Positions 10,270 through 23,324 of a stretch of DNA of 64,000 bases are shown here, piece by piece. Positions within the stretch are counted from its first letter, which is position 1; each line of letters begins with the position of its first letter. The notes under the pieces were generated by a model. That model was given only the letters and a program-made list of their open reading frames with translations. It was not told the origin of the DNA and did not search any database. The stretch spans positions 122,360,391 through 122,424,390 of the forward strand of contig CM043947.1 in assembly GCA_014529385.2 (NCBI GenBank), written 5' to 3'. The position numbers and the translations under genes are program-made. This stretch comes from Adiantum capillus-veneris (Eukaryota; Streptophyta; Polypodiopsida; Polypodiales; Pteridaceae).

Positions 10270-11300
10270 AGAAGGCTCTCATGCAAAAGAAGAGGTGCAA
10301 CCACAGGTTCATGGCATGGGTGCGGAAAAGGGAGCCGCTATGTTAAGTGAATATTTGACCAAGCATCAGAGAGAAGGCTATGTCCAGTTGTGTTCATCTT
10401 TCCAAATTTGTTTGTGACAAGGTATAAGGATTTGTGAGGAGCAAAGTGTGTAGAGCATAAGATAGTTCTCAAGGAAGGGTACAAACCAAAGGCGCAGAAT
10501 CTAAGGGGATTAGGGGAAATTCAAAAGGAAGCACTTTGGCAAGAAATTAATCGGCTATTAGGTGCAGGTATCGTATACCCCGTGAAGGAGTCAAAGTGGG
10601 TTTCCCCGATGGTTATCACCCCTGAGAAGAATGGGAAATGGCAGCTGTGCGTCGACTACAAGCCATTGAATACGGCGGTCAAGAGAAACCACCTTCAATT
10701 TCCATTTTAAGATGAAATCTTAAATCAAGTGGCAGGTCATGAGAGGCACTCTATCATGGAAGGATTTTTAGGGTACTTTTCAATAGGAACTGCTCTCAAA
10801 GGCCAGCTAAAGACAACAGTTATCTCTCCATGGGTATGTTTGCCTACCAATAGGATGCCGTTTGGTTTGGTGAATGCCTATGCGACCTTTTAGGATTGGA
10901 TGAATAGGGTGTTTGGTCCCTACTTAGGCAGGTTCATTAGGGTTTTCATGGATAACATTGGGTGTTATAGCTCAAGGGCGGATCATTTTTCAAAGCTACG
11001 GCTATGCTTTCAAAGGCTTGATGAGGAAGTGAAAGCTAGCACAACCTCGAGAGAAATTTCTAGGCCAAGTGGTGTCGTGGAATGGGATTGAACCAGATCC
11101 AGGGAAGGTCAAGGCTCTAGTTATGATGGAGTCTCTCTCTAGTGTGCAAGGTTTGGCCTCTTTTGTGCATAAGCTAAAGTATTTGTCACACTTTTTTTGG
11201 ATGATTCGTAGTATGTGTATCCTCTTCAAAAGAGGGCTCAATAGGTGCATGGCTTTGAGTGGGATGAAGAAGCTCAAGAATATTTTGACATAGTGAAAGA
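10270..11300 (+). pseudogene. Tat-like gypsy reverse transcriptase, decayed
   Basis: Plus-strand translation across frames gives a gypsy RT: 'GAGIVYPVKESKWVSPMVITPEKNGKW' followed by 'LCVDYKPLN' (about 10560-10670), 'MPFGLVNAYATF' (about 10855-10890) and 'VFMDNIGCYSS' (about 10945-10975). The catalytic YxDD-type motif reads MDN, so the second aspartate is lost. Several in-frame stops (for example near 10707 and 10891) and frameshifts are present. The upstream part, 9969-10270, is too decayed to assign. The sequence resembles the Tat pol at 35094-39506. Confidence 0.85.
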
Positions 11301-12213
11301 GATCTTGTGTCCTGAGATGACAATTTCTATGTGGCAATGATTGTAGGTACCATGACCATCGGGGTAGTTCTATTGAAAAACGTAGGGAGGATCTATAAAC
11401 CAATCTACTTTGAAAGCAGGGTGATAAGTCCTAGGGAGGTGACCTACACCAAAGTGGAGTGGTGGGGTCATGGTGTTGGTTTTTGCTTGCAAGAAGTTCA
11501 AAGTGCACCTCATTGTGTGGAAGTTTTATGTGTTGATGGCTAACAATTTGTTGCCTGAAGTGGTGTTGCACTTAAATCCATCAAAGAGGATCATGAAGTG
11601 TGTGATAGAGTTGCAGGAGTTTGAGTTCAAGTTCAATATTGACCACACTAGTCAATCCCATTTGGTGGACATCTTGGTCAGCAAGGTCTCAATTTGCCTG
11701 TTTATCCAAGGGTGGTACGAGATGAAGCCAAAGAGGAGCCATACCATGCGGTTTGATGATGTGTATAGGAGGGTGATGTAGAAGGTAGGTGGAGGTGTGG
11801 TGATACGCGATCCACACAGCAAGGTAATCTTCTCAAAAGCCTATGATTTGGAGGATGTCCACATTAACAATGAAACGGAATATCTTGCCCTCCATCTAGG
11901 TTTGAAGAAATGCATCAAGTTTGGCATTTCCAGGTTGGTGGTGAAAGGTGGTTCATTATTGGTCATCAAGAAATTTTTGGGCCAACAACAGGTACAACTT
12001 GATTCCTTGAAGATTGGGTTCTTTGCTATTAGAAAGTTGATGAGGTTCTTTGAGGAGATTCAATTCAAGCATGTGAAGCGGGAGCCAAAACAAGAGGCGG
12101 ACCAGCTAGCAAGCAACAAAGTGGAGATACATGTTGCAGGTATACATGTGGCCTCGGCCACTTACACAGTTAGGGAATCACTAAAGGAGGTAGAATATTT
12201 TTTGGGTACATGA
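11301..12213 (+). pseudogene. Tat-like RNase H region, including the second (archaeal-type) RNase H
   Basis: At 11331-11780 is the remnant of the first RNase H and connector ('GVVLLKNVGRIYKPIYFESRVISP'). At 11770-12213 an open frame gives a second RNase H: 'GGGVVIRDPHSKVIFSKAYDL', 'NNETEYLALHLGLKKC' with the catalytic Glu, then 'VKGGSLLVIK', where the complete element in this window has VKGDA. The catalytic Asp is therefore Gly here. The order RT-RH-second RH marks the Tat lineage. Confidence 0.75.
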
Positions 12214-12229
12214 AAGTGTTCTCAAGATC

Positions 12230-13390
12230 TGTCCAAGCTGCAGAGGAGAAGGATAGTACAAAAGGCTCACAAGTTTACACTGGTAGGTGAAGACCTAATG
12301 ACCTATGATAGAGACGGAGTGCTAAGGAGAGTGCTCAATAAAGAAGAGATTATCTTGGTAATGGAGCAACATCATGAGGAGAGAGGACACCCCTAAGAGG
12401 AGGCGTTTGATGGCCTTCAGTATTGAAGGACGTACATTATTGGTGCAAGACTTGCCAACGGGTGCTAGACTATGGGAGAGAGGTTTTTGATAGCCCACTC
12501 ATAGGGAGCCATCATTGCTCAAAATTATTTTAGGAAGTGGGGTTTGGATGCCATCGGTCCACTCCCTAAGTCTACAAGTGGTAAGAAGTATGTTGTGGTA
12601 GCCATCGGCTACCAAAACCAGGTGGGTCAAGATCAAAGTGGTGAAGGAGGTAAATGCACAAGTTGTAGCCCAATTTGTTTTTGATAACATCTATTGCCGT
12701 TTTTGAGTGCTGTGGGTGCTCATTTTTTATAGAGGTCAGGGATAAAGAAGCAAGCTTATGCGGGCATTGATGGAGAAGCTAATGATTCAGCATCGGTTTT
12801 TCTCGCCTTATCATCCCCAATACAATGGTCTTATGGAGAATGTCAATGGGTCGATCACCAAGATGACAAAAAAGTATGTATACAAGCATGAGACAAAGTG
12901 GAAGGTCAATCTAGAGAAGTGTATGTGGGTGTACATGACATCCTACAAAGTGGCAACCAACTTCACTCCATTCGAGTTGGTCTATGATAAAGAGGTAGTG
13001 CTTCCGGTGCATGCGCAACTAGGACCTTTGAAGGGTATGTGGAGCGTCAATCCCACTCCATATTATAAGATAGGACTATCAATCTTGAAGCATTGCAAAT
13101 GGATAGGGAAGCAATAGCGGACTACTATGTAAAGAAATAGGAGAAGCAGATAGCCAAAGTCAATAAGAGTCTGTCGGACAAGAAGATAGAAGAAGGATAC
13201 TCGATGATGAAGTATGAGAGCTACTTGGAATTCACCTTCTAACTAAGTTCAAGAAGAAGTGGATAGGTCCATACAAAGTACAAAAAGCCTTCCCAAATGG
13301 AACCTATCAGCAGCTGGAGAGAGACAATGGAAGCTTCTCAGGTACAGGGTAAACGGTGTGCAGCTAAGTTATAGTTTGACAGAGGAGTGG
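12230..13390 (+). pseudogene. Tat-like integrase, decayed
   Basis: The frame 12758-13117 carries the core end 'HRFFSPYHPQYNGLMENVNGSI' (catalytic Glu in LMEN) and 'FTPFELVYDKEVVLPVHAQLGP'. The part upstream (12230-12750) is recognisable only in pieces, for example 'KWGLDAIGPLPKST' around 12540-12580 with the first Asp. Downstream, 13118-13390 gives fragments of the C-terminal domain in shifting frames. There are many stops. Confidence 0.75.
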
Positions 13391-14447
13391 TGCCTGACGT
13401 GCATCAGATTGTAACCAAGGGGGTGGGCAACCCACCTAAAAGCATGCAATGAATAGAGGAATTAAATCTTTGTACATAGCTTGTACATATGGTTATGGTT
13501 ATGGTTATGTGAGTGCTTTTGGTTGCTTGTTCCGTGTGATAGTTTTCTAAGCTTTGTAAATATGCTTTGGTCGAAAATGAATGTTCGATGAGGGGGTTGT
13601 GAAATGATGGTACATGCAAAGTTGGTGGAAGCTAGAAGTGGTACCGAGTAGTACATTGGGTGCATACAGGTGTTGGACAAAGGGTTTAACTAGGTGTGGA
13701 GGACCGGGGCAGGACAAGGCCAACAAAAATGTATGTCTAATGCGGGTTTCTAGGCCGAGAAGGCTCCAAAACCGACCAATTGGGATGGAAAATCAAAGTG
13801 CCCAAAGTGTTGGGATAGTGCTTGGGAATGTAGTGTTTGAGATTCTCTAGAAGCCCGTCTAGACGGCTCATCAAACAAAGTCACGGTGAGCAAGATACAA
13901 ATATCTAAAGATGGAATGCATAGCAGATTCTCAACGGATAGGGAAGGTATGGACAAAGCTTGTGCAAGTAGATAGGATTGAAGAGCTCAAGTTATGGAGC
14001 ATGCCAGTCTTTCCAGATCTTCAATCGGAGCTTCAGAGGGAAAGTTATGCCATGTGGAAGGTTTGTCGAAGGATAATTAAGTACCGACTGCATTGAAAAT
14101 CGGGCCTTCTGGTAGTTTTTTGGGTTCGACCAAGTTCCATAGGGGGTTATGCATATTGTGAATATAGCAAGCAATCCAATCAGAGTCCCAGGCACCAAGA
14201 TACACGAAGTGGAAGTTGGGTATAGCTGGCAGTGAGGAGGTTGTAGATGAATTTTTCAAGTTTTGATCACCTCGGATTGTGGGCCTGGCGAGATTGAAAT
14301 GGGGTGGTGCTTGCACAAACCGAAGTTGAGGACCGGATCTATAAGCATGGCTTTACAGATTGGCAAGGGGCATCGTGAGCAATAAACAAAAATTGCCTTG
14401 GTGGGTTTTTGAAGATTTTTGCAGTGGGTGTGGTGGATTTTGAAGGT
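13391..14447 (+). other. non-coding 3' internal region of the Tat-like element
   Basis: The short open frames in both directions have no recognisable motif. A short direct repeat of TGGTTA units lies at about 13490-13508. The stretch runs from the integrase end to the polypurine tract, as is common in Tat elements, which have long 3' untranslated regions. Confidence 0.5.
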
Positions 14448-14460
14448 CCTTGGTGGGGGG
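14448..14460 (+). other. polypurine tract
   Basis: CCTTGGTGGGGGG lies immediately before TGTAAGACCCCC, a common start for plant gypsy LTRs. Confidence 0.75.
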
Positions 14461-17017
14461 TGTAAGACCCCCAATTTTTGGGTCTCTTCTAAAAATAAAA
14501 AAAATAACTTTCAATATCTATTTCGCCAAATTTTGAATTAAGATGCTTGATTAACAATATTGGAAAGTCATAATTACGTTGGAATATTACGGTGTGGCAT
14601 AGTCTAGCTACGGGTTCCACTAGTTGGTCAGATACTGCTTGGATAGTCAATTTGTTGTTAAAAAATTGAATGGTAAGTGGGAGAATTGACCACCAAAAAG
14701 CAAAAGTTTGTTTTTAGGAAGAAAGAGTCTTTTTAGAAAAGAGAGGAGTTTAGTTTAGAACTCTTTTCTTGGAAGCCAAGCTTCTTCTTAGAGTCTCTAA
14801 ATCGCGCATCAAAATCCGTGTCCGCAAGAAAAAAAAATTCAATTTTTTTTTATAAAAAAAAGCCGTGAACATGCGCGAACTTGTCTCTCCTTGCTCACTC
14901 TATTCTTGGCTTGTGATTTTGGCCTTGAGAGCCTATATAAAGACCTCTCTTCCTTCACTTTGAACATATAGATACACTCTCAGAGGTGGAAGCTCTCTTG
15001 CCTTGACGTCAAAATTACCTATCTATTATATGGAGTGGTGCAAGCTCTTCATCACCATCTCCATAAGCTCTTCTCTCTCTCGTGAAGAAGAAGAAGGATA
15101 CTCTCTCTCTACTTGCTTATTATCTTCTCTCTCATTTCACGGTGTACGCACTCTCCGAAAACATTCATGACGGATACCTCTACATAGCTTTCATCACTAC
15201 TCTCTTGCAGCAAAGCAAGAAGCCTTTTGACAGCCCCAAATCAATTCTAAAACACGGTGAGAAACTCTGAACACCATAGTCATCATCTCTCTCTCTATAT
15301 GTCGTTTTTTTTCATAGTCATCCTCTTGATGATTGTTTTTTCGCATACGAGTGCATGTATGGATTAACCAAGTACATAGAAAGTTGCCCCATGATTATTT
15401 CACCATGTCTAACATGCTGATTTATGCACATGATGCATTTATGATCACGTGCGTGCATAAAAAGCGCTTTTTGTTTCACGTCATAGAGACGATAGGAGTA
15501 CTGTTTTGGTCATAAATCACAAACCGTTCTGAATCAGCCCAAACCTTGTATACCAGAGATAAAACACATCATTTAGAACATTATTTCTCTTTGGTGTCAT
15601 GTGAAAAACACGCATGAGCTAAGAGATATGGTCAAAAAACAGATTGTTCCCCACTACACAACCTAAATTTTTGACTCCAGGCTCCTTGGAGAACCACTAT
15701 ATAGATTCACCGGATGGGCAAACCCACTTAACCAATTGAAAATATTGGTGAAAAATGATGAAAAATGAATTTAGGTCTCCGTTATCACTTTGGGAATGCG
15801 AGTTATTAATCACTCTATTATTGGTTTTACCTACACGTGCAGGAGTACTATCAAGGGGGGATACCATATGACGTCGTGAGTTAACCGAGCCGTTTTGATA
15901 TGTTTTATGGTTTATTTTGGTGAGTTGATTTGATTTATTAGATGGCCATAGACTTGTGTGGGAGTATATGGTTAAACATCCCGAACCGCATAGGCAGATA
16001 TGAATAAAGTGACTTTCTTTTGGGGTTACCGTTTGTTATGTGAGTACCATATGGTCAAAGTGATGTGATGTAGTGATAGTCTATATTATGGAGTTAAACT
16101 TGATGCATTGATTTGAGGTCTAATATTTTCATTTGCATGTTTTGCATGCTTCCAAAATGTCAAAAAATTGTTTTTTGCATATGTGTGAAGTTATGATTTA
16201 TGGTTGACCTAAAGGTCGGAGTTGATTTGCATCATGTTTATGGTGTTGAAATGATATCATATGATGTATGGGAACTCATGGATTGATATGGATGCCTCAT
16301 ATACATGGTTATGATTGCTTTCCACCTTTCTAGGTCAAAAACTAGTTCTATGTGCTAGAGTGGTGAAGTGCAGATGTGATGCATCAACTTTGCATGATTG
16401 AGTGTTGTCAAAATTGGATTTTTATAACATGACTAGTTACTGATCGGACTCTTTTGATGCATGAAAGAATCACTTCTTAAGGGCTACACATGTGTAGACT
16501 CATATTGATTGCAAGAGATGGGTCAAACTCCAAGTGTGGGAGTTGGTTCAGTGTGATTATGACTTATGGTTAAGGGCTGAGATTCCCTCATGGATTATGG
16601 TTGAAATTTTATGGTGGAAGCCGATGTGTCTTATGGGTTTTTTTCTGGATTGGGTTATGCTGCCAAAAGTTTTGCAGCCATGTTGTGTTCTAAAGTGGTT
16701 ATGCAGGATTGGTCGTGCCTCACGCAAGTACGGTGGAGTGCTCACCCGTGTGATGTGATCAGATTATGGTTTATAGTTTTTGGATTGGATCATGAAGTGA
16801 TCAAGATGGTTTATGGTAGACGTGTAAGGGTAGAGACCCTGTACAGTCTAACTGTTTGGAAAAGGATTGTTTGTGCATCTAGTAAGTGCTATTGTGATTG
16901 GACTCATGTGTTATGTTTCTCATGGCAGCGTCGCTACAAGACTAGGATCAACTATATCGCTTAGCCTTAGACTAAAGGGTCACTGACCTGGGGCTTTGCT
17001 AGATCGCGGGTGTTGCA
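14461..17017 (+). repeat. 3' LTR of the Tat-like gypsy element (end approximate)
   Basis: It starts TGTAAGACCCCC directly after the polypurine tract. A TATA box (TATATAA, 14934-14940) follows about 470 bp in, in a CT-rich promoter-like context. I put the end at the ...GGGTGTTGCA at 17017, because LTRs of this type often end in a similar G-rich GTTGCA/GTTACA. No second LTR is in the window, so the end is not confirmed, and similar G+C-rich sequence continues to about 17370. Confidence 0.55.
14934..14940 (+). promoter_or_regulatory. TATA box in the LTR
   Basis: TATATAA within 'gcctatataaagacctct', a typical plant LTR core promoter layout. Confidence 0.55.
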
Positions 17018-18840
17018 TAGGTCTTCTTCTTTTTGTTAGGCTCATCTACACGGTTAGTGCTTCGGGGGTTGAATGACCAACAAGCTAACGTGTCGGGGGC
17101 TTTTCCTAAACACCCGGTATTGGGCATCAAAGAGGCCTGGCGCCTAAACTAGTATGGTTGGTGTTGATACCCTACCACCTGCTAGTATTTGGGATCCTTT
17201 CAAAGATTGGGTTCATGGAGGGAGGGGAAGCGGCCTCAGCCTATGTCTGGCTCAGGTAGGTTGGAGGTGTTCTGGCTCGCTCACGGCGAAGTGAAATTCT
17301 CTCTGCCCGTAGTATAGCGGAAGTTGATGGGTGGACCGGTCGATCCCTACACAGGGTCCGGTGCTTTGCTAGTTGTTTTGTCATAAACTTTTTGATGTTA
17401 TGGTATACCCACATTTTTTCATTGCATTAATACATGGTTGCATGTTCCATTTAGATGGGCATTTAAAGATTCTCTGTAATCTTCTCATGTCTTTGTGCAC
17501 TCTATTTCACCCTCCACTATATTCTCTCTCTCTCTCTTCCTGCAATGCGGTGTACACATATATTCACCCTCCACAATGTTATATTTTTCTTGAGTACGCT
17601 TTTATTCATAACACCCATTCACGGGTAGCACTAGTCGTTAGGTACCTCTTGATGTAGTGTGGCTCATGGCCTAAACTCCATGCTTGGTCGGGCAAGGAGA
17701 ACTCCTTCCCTATACAAATGCTTCCACAACTCTGAAGTATATTGAAAATTGTATAAAAGTGTAAATTGTATATTTTGTGCATAGACTTCTGGGGAGGGGT
17801 ATCTCTCAGGGGGTTGGCGAGGAGGTGCCACGTGGAACCTTCCAATCCCACATGCACAATTTTAGGCACTAGGAGGAGTGTATATATCCCATAGTGTGAG
17901 CTCTTTTTGAGGGCATCACAATGGAAAGAATCTCCTTGGTCTTGTGGCCATGGAGTTTGGAGTTGAGGCGCTACTTGGTGACGTGTTGTGTGGGAGTCGA
18001 CGGCCCTTGGGGTGCAGCTTGGTGGTTTTGGCCAATTGCGATGCAGCGGTAGCAGTCGATGATGGTGGGCACCCATGGAGTCGCTTGCACAGGGTGGAGA
18101 TGTGGTAGTAGCGCCCAAAAGGGGGCCGCTTCACAGGGGCCATTGCCCGCTTGAATTTTTGAAGGGAAATGTGCAAGGAGCACTAGTGCATCCCCCTCTC
18201 ACCAAGCTCAAGTTTGGTGCAATATGAAGGACAGTGAGAGAGGTTAATTCCGGGGCTCCGAGCTAGGGAGAGTTGTTGAATAAAGCTCTTGAAGAGCACA
18301 ATCAAATCAAAATATCTTTAAAAAAGCGGGGCTCCCTTATAAACCCCTTTTTTAAAACTTTTACAGGGGATTTTTTCTGTGATTTAGGAACAGTGAAGTG
18401 CTAGAGAAGCCAAGAGTGAGCCCTTGGGGCCGTTTTTTTGTAATCTCGTCGTTGGTGGCATACGAAAGCTGATATACTCTTTGATTAAGCAATTGAAATC
18501 CATTTTCCCTTGTTTTTGGCATCGTATATTCCCTCCCCTCTCTTTTCTCTTGCTCTTTGCGTGTGTTGGTGTCCGCAAAAGTGTCTCTCGTGGCCCATTT
18601 TGTGGTGCAAAGGGAGTGAAAATTTGAGTAGTGGTGTGTATCATGTGTGCTAGAATGAGCATTGATGGTGTGCGTGAGCTTAATGGCATTCTTGCTAGCA
18701 TGTGTGAGTTGAGGGGTGTGTACGCGATGGCCTGTGAATGTGAATTCTATCTTTTGAAGGTGTTTCTGAGAGGATAGGGGTGTGGTGAATGCCCTAAGAT
18801 ATAGTGAGGAAGTTGTGTGTGTTTTGGGTGTGTTCCCCAT
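17018..18840. other. no gene; possible further LTR sequence
   Basis: Long frames at 17606-18118 and 18361-18840 on the minus strand look like chance openings (low complexity, no motif). On the minus strand a polypurine-like GGAGGGGGG precedes TGGGGAACACACC at about 18840. 17653-18840 could therefore be a minus-strand LTR, but I found no second copy in the window. Confidence 0.25.
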
Positions 18841-18841
18841 T

Positions 18842-19310
18842 CCCCCCCTCCAACGTCTGATTCATTCCCTGCCAGATGCATTGCCTTGAACTGCGACCCA
18901 ACTGCGACCCACGGGTCCAAATGTTGATAACTTGAACTTCAGCACAAGGGTCCAAATTATTTATAGGGAGCACTACTTGCTCCTCTGTGACACTCACAAG
19001 CCTCTCTCTAGCTAAATCTAGTGGTGGAAATGATTTCCACTTAATTAGAAGGCAGGCGTCCTTGCCAGTCTCCATCACACTTCCTTCCCCCTATTACTAT
19101 CATTGCTTTCCTCACATGTGATTCTTTCCTTTGCCTTTGAACTTTGTAGAGCCTCTGTCTTTGCCTTTGGATTTGTAATCTCTAGACAAATGACCCCGAT
19201 TTCCATAGCTGTAACAATGGCTCTTGGTCTTCTTTCTAGAATCCAAAGTAGAAAGTGGTTCCACACCTTTGTTGAAAATCTGAATTTTGCTTTGAGTTAT
19301 CAGCACAGTT
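18842..19310 (-). pseudogene. retroelement remnant with degenerate zinc knuckle
   Basis: The minus-strand frame 19112-19306 gives 'HCYSYGNRGHLSRDYKSKGK', which fits a CX2CX4HX4C knuckle with the second and last cysteines changed to Tyr. Basic residues surround it. The frame 18848-19078 follows in another frame and ends in a purine-rich tract. I take this as a decayed gag and pol tail. The family is not clear. Confidence 0.35.
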
Positions 19311-19380
19311 TCCTCCTCAATGAGAAAAGACCTAAGATCATGACTTGAGATTGCTGAAGGGATCGGGTATTGTCATGAGC

Positions 19381-19384
<4 letters not shown>

Positions 19385-19422
<38 letters not shown>
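19385..19422. repeat. (AG)n microsatellite
   Basis: About 19 AG units, uninterrupted. Confidence 0.95.
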
Positions 19423-19423
<1 letters not shown>

Positions 19424-19744
19424 CAAAATCTTAATCCCACCCACATCTTGCACCCACGTCGATCTATTATGGGACCTTTCAAAAACAAGACTAAAGTAAA
19501 AAACCTTCGACAATTTTACTTTTGATTTTTCTCCTTTATTTCCCTTTTTCCCTCTTTTGCTTTAGTCTTGTTCTACTTAGGAACCCACCAAGCCTAGGTG
19601 GTGTCAAGGATAACTAGTTTTGTACCACCATCCCTTGCTTTTAGCTAGCAAGAGAAAACAATGGTGTGTGTGCATGTATACACACACACAGCCCGTTTTG
19701 GTAGAGAGTTGGCATGTTTTCCTTCTTTGGTTCGATGGAGAAGG

Positions 19745-19745
<1 letters not shown>

Positions 19746-19792
<47 letters not shown>

Positions 19793-19799
19793 ATAAACA

Positions 19800-19845
<46 letters not shown>
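19746..19845. repeat. (TG)n followed by (AC)n, self-complementary microsatellite pair
   Basis: About 22 TG units (19746-19790), a short spacer GCATAA, then about 24 AC units with one GCGCGC interruption (19797-19845). The two arms can pair with each other. Confidence 0.95.
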
Positions 19846-19849
<4 letters not shown>

Positions 19850-19883
19850 GACGATTCTCAAACAAGAGCAGACAAGGGGGGAG

Positions 19884-19884
<1 letters not shown>

Positions 19885-19920
<36 letters not shown>
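19885..19920. repeat. (GA)n microsatellite
   Basis: About 18 GA units after a short G-rich tract. Confidence 0.95.
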
Positions 19921-19924
<4 letters not shown>

Positions 19925-19960
19925 TCCTTGCCTCTCTCTCATGGCACACACACACTTTGA

Positions 19961-21389
19961 GATCTCACTCAACATTGGTGAGATACTACTCTTGGCATCG
20001 GATACTCACACACACACTTTTGCCATTGATTTTGACGGCATCATCTTCCTCAGCATTTAGAATTGACGGGTTGTTTTCGTCCAACGTCAAAAATGCATCG
20101 ACATTGAATGATTTTCTTGGCATCAACATAGCAATGGTGTAGCTAAAGTGATTCCATGCTAGGAAGAGCAAGAAGCAAGACTGTGGGTGTCTACAGCTGA
20201 TGCCAGGGTGGTAAAGTAGAAATGAAGGTCAAGGGCTCACATGTAAATCCACATGTGCATGTTTGTTGGGGTTATTTGGGGCAAAGTCCACTACTATGGG
20301 GCCTTTAAAAGGTGGCTAATTGGAGGTTCAAAGTACTAAAATGGGAGTGCAAAAGTGGTCCTCAAAGTGCTCTACATTAAACTGGTCCAAACAGCCTGTT
20401 AATCAAAGGTGTATAGCTCAAGCTATGGCAGTTTAAAGAAAAGGGTGCTTTGAAGATTCTTGTTGGATTTGATGCGTGCAGTGGATGGTCAAAGCCTACG
20501 TGAGTTATGGGACTAAAGTGCTCAATTTATGGAGCGTGTCGATATTTTTGGATCGTCAAAGGGAGTTCATATGGCCAATATATGAGCAGTCAAAGTTTTG
20601 TGGGGGGCTAGTTTTTGTCCATTTTGGTCACCTTGATAAGAATGCCATCAGGAATTCTTTCAAGCTTGTCAAAGTTTGCAAATAAAATATGAAGCATACG
20701 AAGTTAGCCAAAAGTGAAGGTTCATCAAACAGAGCACGAGATATCGAGATATTAAAGTTGAAACTTGAAAGCACGTAGAGGAGATGCAACTACAAGTGGA
20801 CTTTCTCCGTTTTGGGACCTTTCATTTAGGGTCTTTGGGTTGTTTGAATGCAATGGGATTCTCGAGGATCAAAGTTACAAATTTGGATTTCCACTATGGC
20901 TTTACAAAAGCAAAATTTGACACTCAAGCAAGGAGTGAATGAAGTCCCACAAGGGCACAAAAAAAGGATTTTATTTCAAAGTTTGATATGTTTTTTTGAA
21001 AGTCTTGGGGTGGAGCTAAAGGAGCCACCATGTGGACACTTAAGAAACCCACATGTGGGGTGCCAACCAAAAAAGTAGGGATATATAGCATGGATTGGGT
21101 GACCATTTGTGGCATCAAGTGGGAGAGAGAGAGCCAACGATGGAGTCTCCTCCTTCTCCTTCACAATGGAGCTATTCATAGGCGATCCGTGGTGATGCAT
21201 TGGTGGCAATGGCCGCCAACAGCATTGTCTAGTGACTAGCAATAATGGAGCTTGGTTTGGTGGGTGGCTCCCATTAGGGAACGTTCCCATAGGGGGCCTA
21301 TGGCCTCCCCTTTTGTTGGAGCAAGGAGGGATTTCCCCCCACTACCACGCAGTGCTAGTGCCTTGGGGATGGGGAGTCTTCCCAAGAGA
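19961..21389. other. no gene seen
   Basis: Only short frames without motifs. The text is similar in style to LTR and leader sequence elsewhere in the window (phrases such as 'cactaccatgtg' and 'agtggg'), but I found no second copy. Confidence 0.4.
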
Positions 21390-21400
21390 GGGGGGGGGGG

Positions 21401-21450
<50 letters not shown>
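21390..21450. repeat. G14 run followed by (AG)n
   Basis: 14 consecutive G (21390-21403), then about 23 AG units to 21450. Confidence 0.95.
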
Positions 21451-21453
<3 letters not shown>

Positions 21454-21474
21454 ATTATCCTCCTCGGGCACTAG

Positions 21475-21892
<418 letters not shown>

Positions 21893-23324
21893 TGAGAGGC
21901 GGAAGTGAAAAAATAGACCCGGTGGCCTCTACACCAAGACTATGCACAATGGCCTCATCATGGGGAATACACAATAGGGGCACCACCTAGCAAGATATGC
22001 GGCTAGGACGCATACATATACACAATGAAACATGCCATGCAAAACAATTTCAAGATCCACGCCCAAATGTGGAATGGGGTGATCAGAGAATAAGGTGAGA
22101 GGAGGGGTGAGTGAGTGAGAATGGGCTCGCTACTCGTGCATGTAGTAAGGAAGATAATGAGGTCAGGGATACATGCAAGTATGCTCACTTCTCATACAAA
22201 ATGTGGCGAATCCGCACACCTCAATATGGAAGTAGCAAGATGATAGGAATATGAGAGGGAGAGAGTGTGTGAGTATGGTGTCGAATCCGCACACCTTTAC
22301 ATGAGCAGAAAAAAAAATGGCAAGGAACAAGCATATACCATACTCACAATGAGATGTATCCAAAGCGACACAAAGTATGGCACCAAGATGGAGTGTATTG
22401 ATTGCTTGCAAAAGATGAATACAATAGGTAGCGTATGGCAGGAAAATGAGAAGGGAACAAGATCGTAGGAGGCATAATGGAGAGATGGGAGTTGATGGTG
22501 AGGAATATCATGAGTGTGTCCACCCTTCTTCTTCTTGAAATTGTGCCTTCAACCCTTAATTACAAGTGGTGTGGAGGTGTGGTGCTCATCTTTTGTGCAT
22601 GGTGATGGTGATGATGATGGTGTTGTGATTATGTGATTAGGGTTCATGCTACAAGCATGTAGCACAAGAGTGTGTATGGATAGGTGTGTGTGTGTGTGTG
22701 TGTTGTCTCTTTCCCAAGTGAGCTCTCATGGCCTCCTTATATAGGGAAGGAGGGAAGGATTTAGCAATATTTCTATTTGAGGTGAGTGTCCCACTTTGGT
22801 GACTAGGAAAATGGGGTGCATGTGACTGTGGCTCCCATCTTGTCTCCTCATTATTTAAAATACCAGAGTCAATAGAGAGAGAAGAGAGAATGTGGGTAGG
22901 ATGTCGAGGATAGGAAATATTTACAATAGTCTAGCTTTGGATAGACATAAGCTTATTAGGGAGAGAAGAGAGAGGTAAGAAAATTATAAGAGAGGTTGTC
23001 GAAGGTGGATATTTGTTGATGAGGATGGATCCTCCAAAAATGGTGATAGAATTACTCTAGACTAGCCAAGACCTCATTAAAAGAGCCTTGTCTCTTGTAA
23101 TCATGCTTGAAGACTTGTAGAACCATAGCCATTCTAGAAGGAAGAAAAGTGGGATGGCCTGTGTCACCATTACACGAGAAAACTGGGGTCCACTACAAAA
23201 ATCATATCTCCGTGTTCATAACTCCAAAAATTCTGAAAAAATTTGAGCTAAAAGTTGAGATCATGAGCTACATCTTTCATGTTGAACGCTCCTTCAGATT
23301 GGGGGTTCTTCTTTACTTAAAAAA
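21893..23324 (-). repeat. 3' LTR of the non-autonomous element (internally truncated)
   Basis: Direct repeat of 26657-28091, offset about 4764, with roughly 14 differences (about 1 percent). Similarity stops at a run of A (about 23324). The 5' LTR continues for another ~550 bp to 28642, so the start of this LTR and the polypurine tract were lost in a deletion. A TATA-like TATATAAG (minus strand) lies at about 22737-22745. Confidence 0.85.

Noticed and set aside
17290-17370. tRNA-like text ('cccgtagtatagcgg')
   Set aside because: No T-arm or matching acceptor stem could be found.
17606-18840. Minus-strand frames of 170 and 159 codons
   Set aside because: No motif, biased composition and overlap with other chance frames; more likely LTR sequence.
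18848-19078. Chromodomain-like 'LIKWKSFPP'
   Set aside because: The match is too short and the surrounding residues do not fit a chromodomain.
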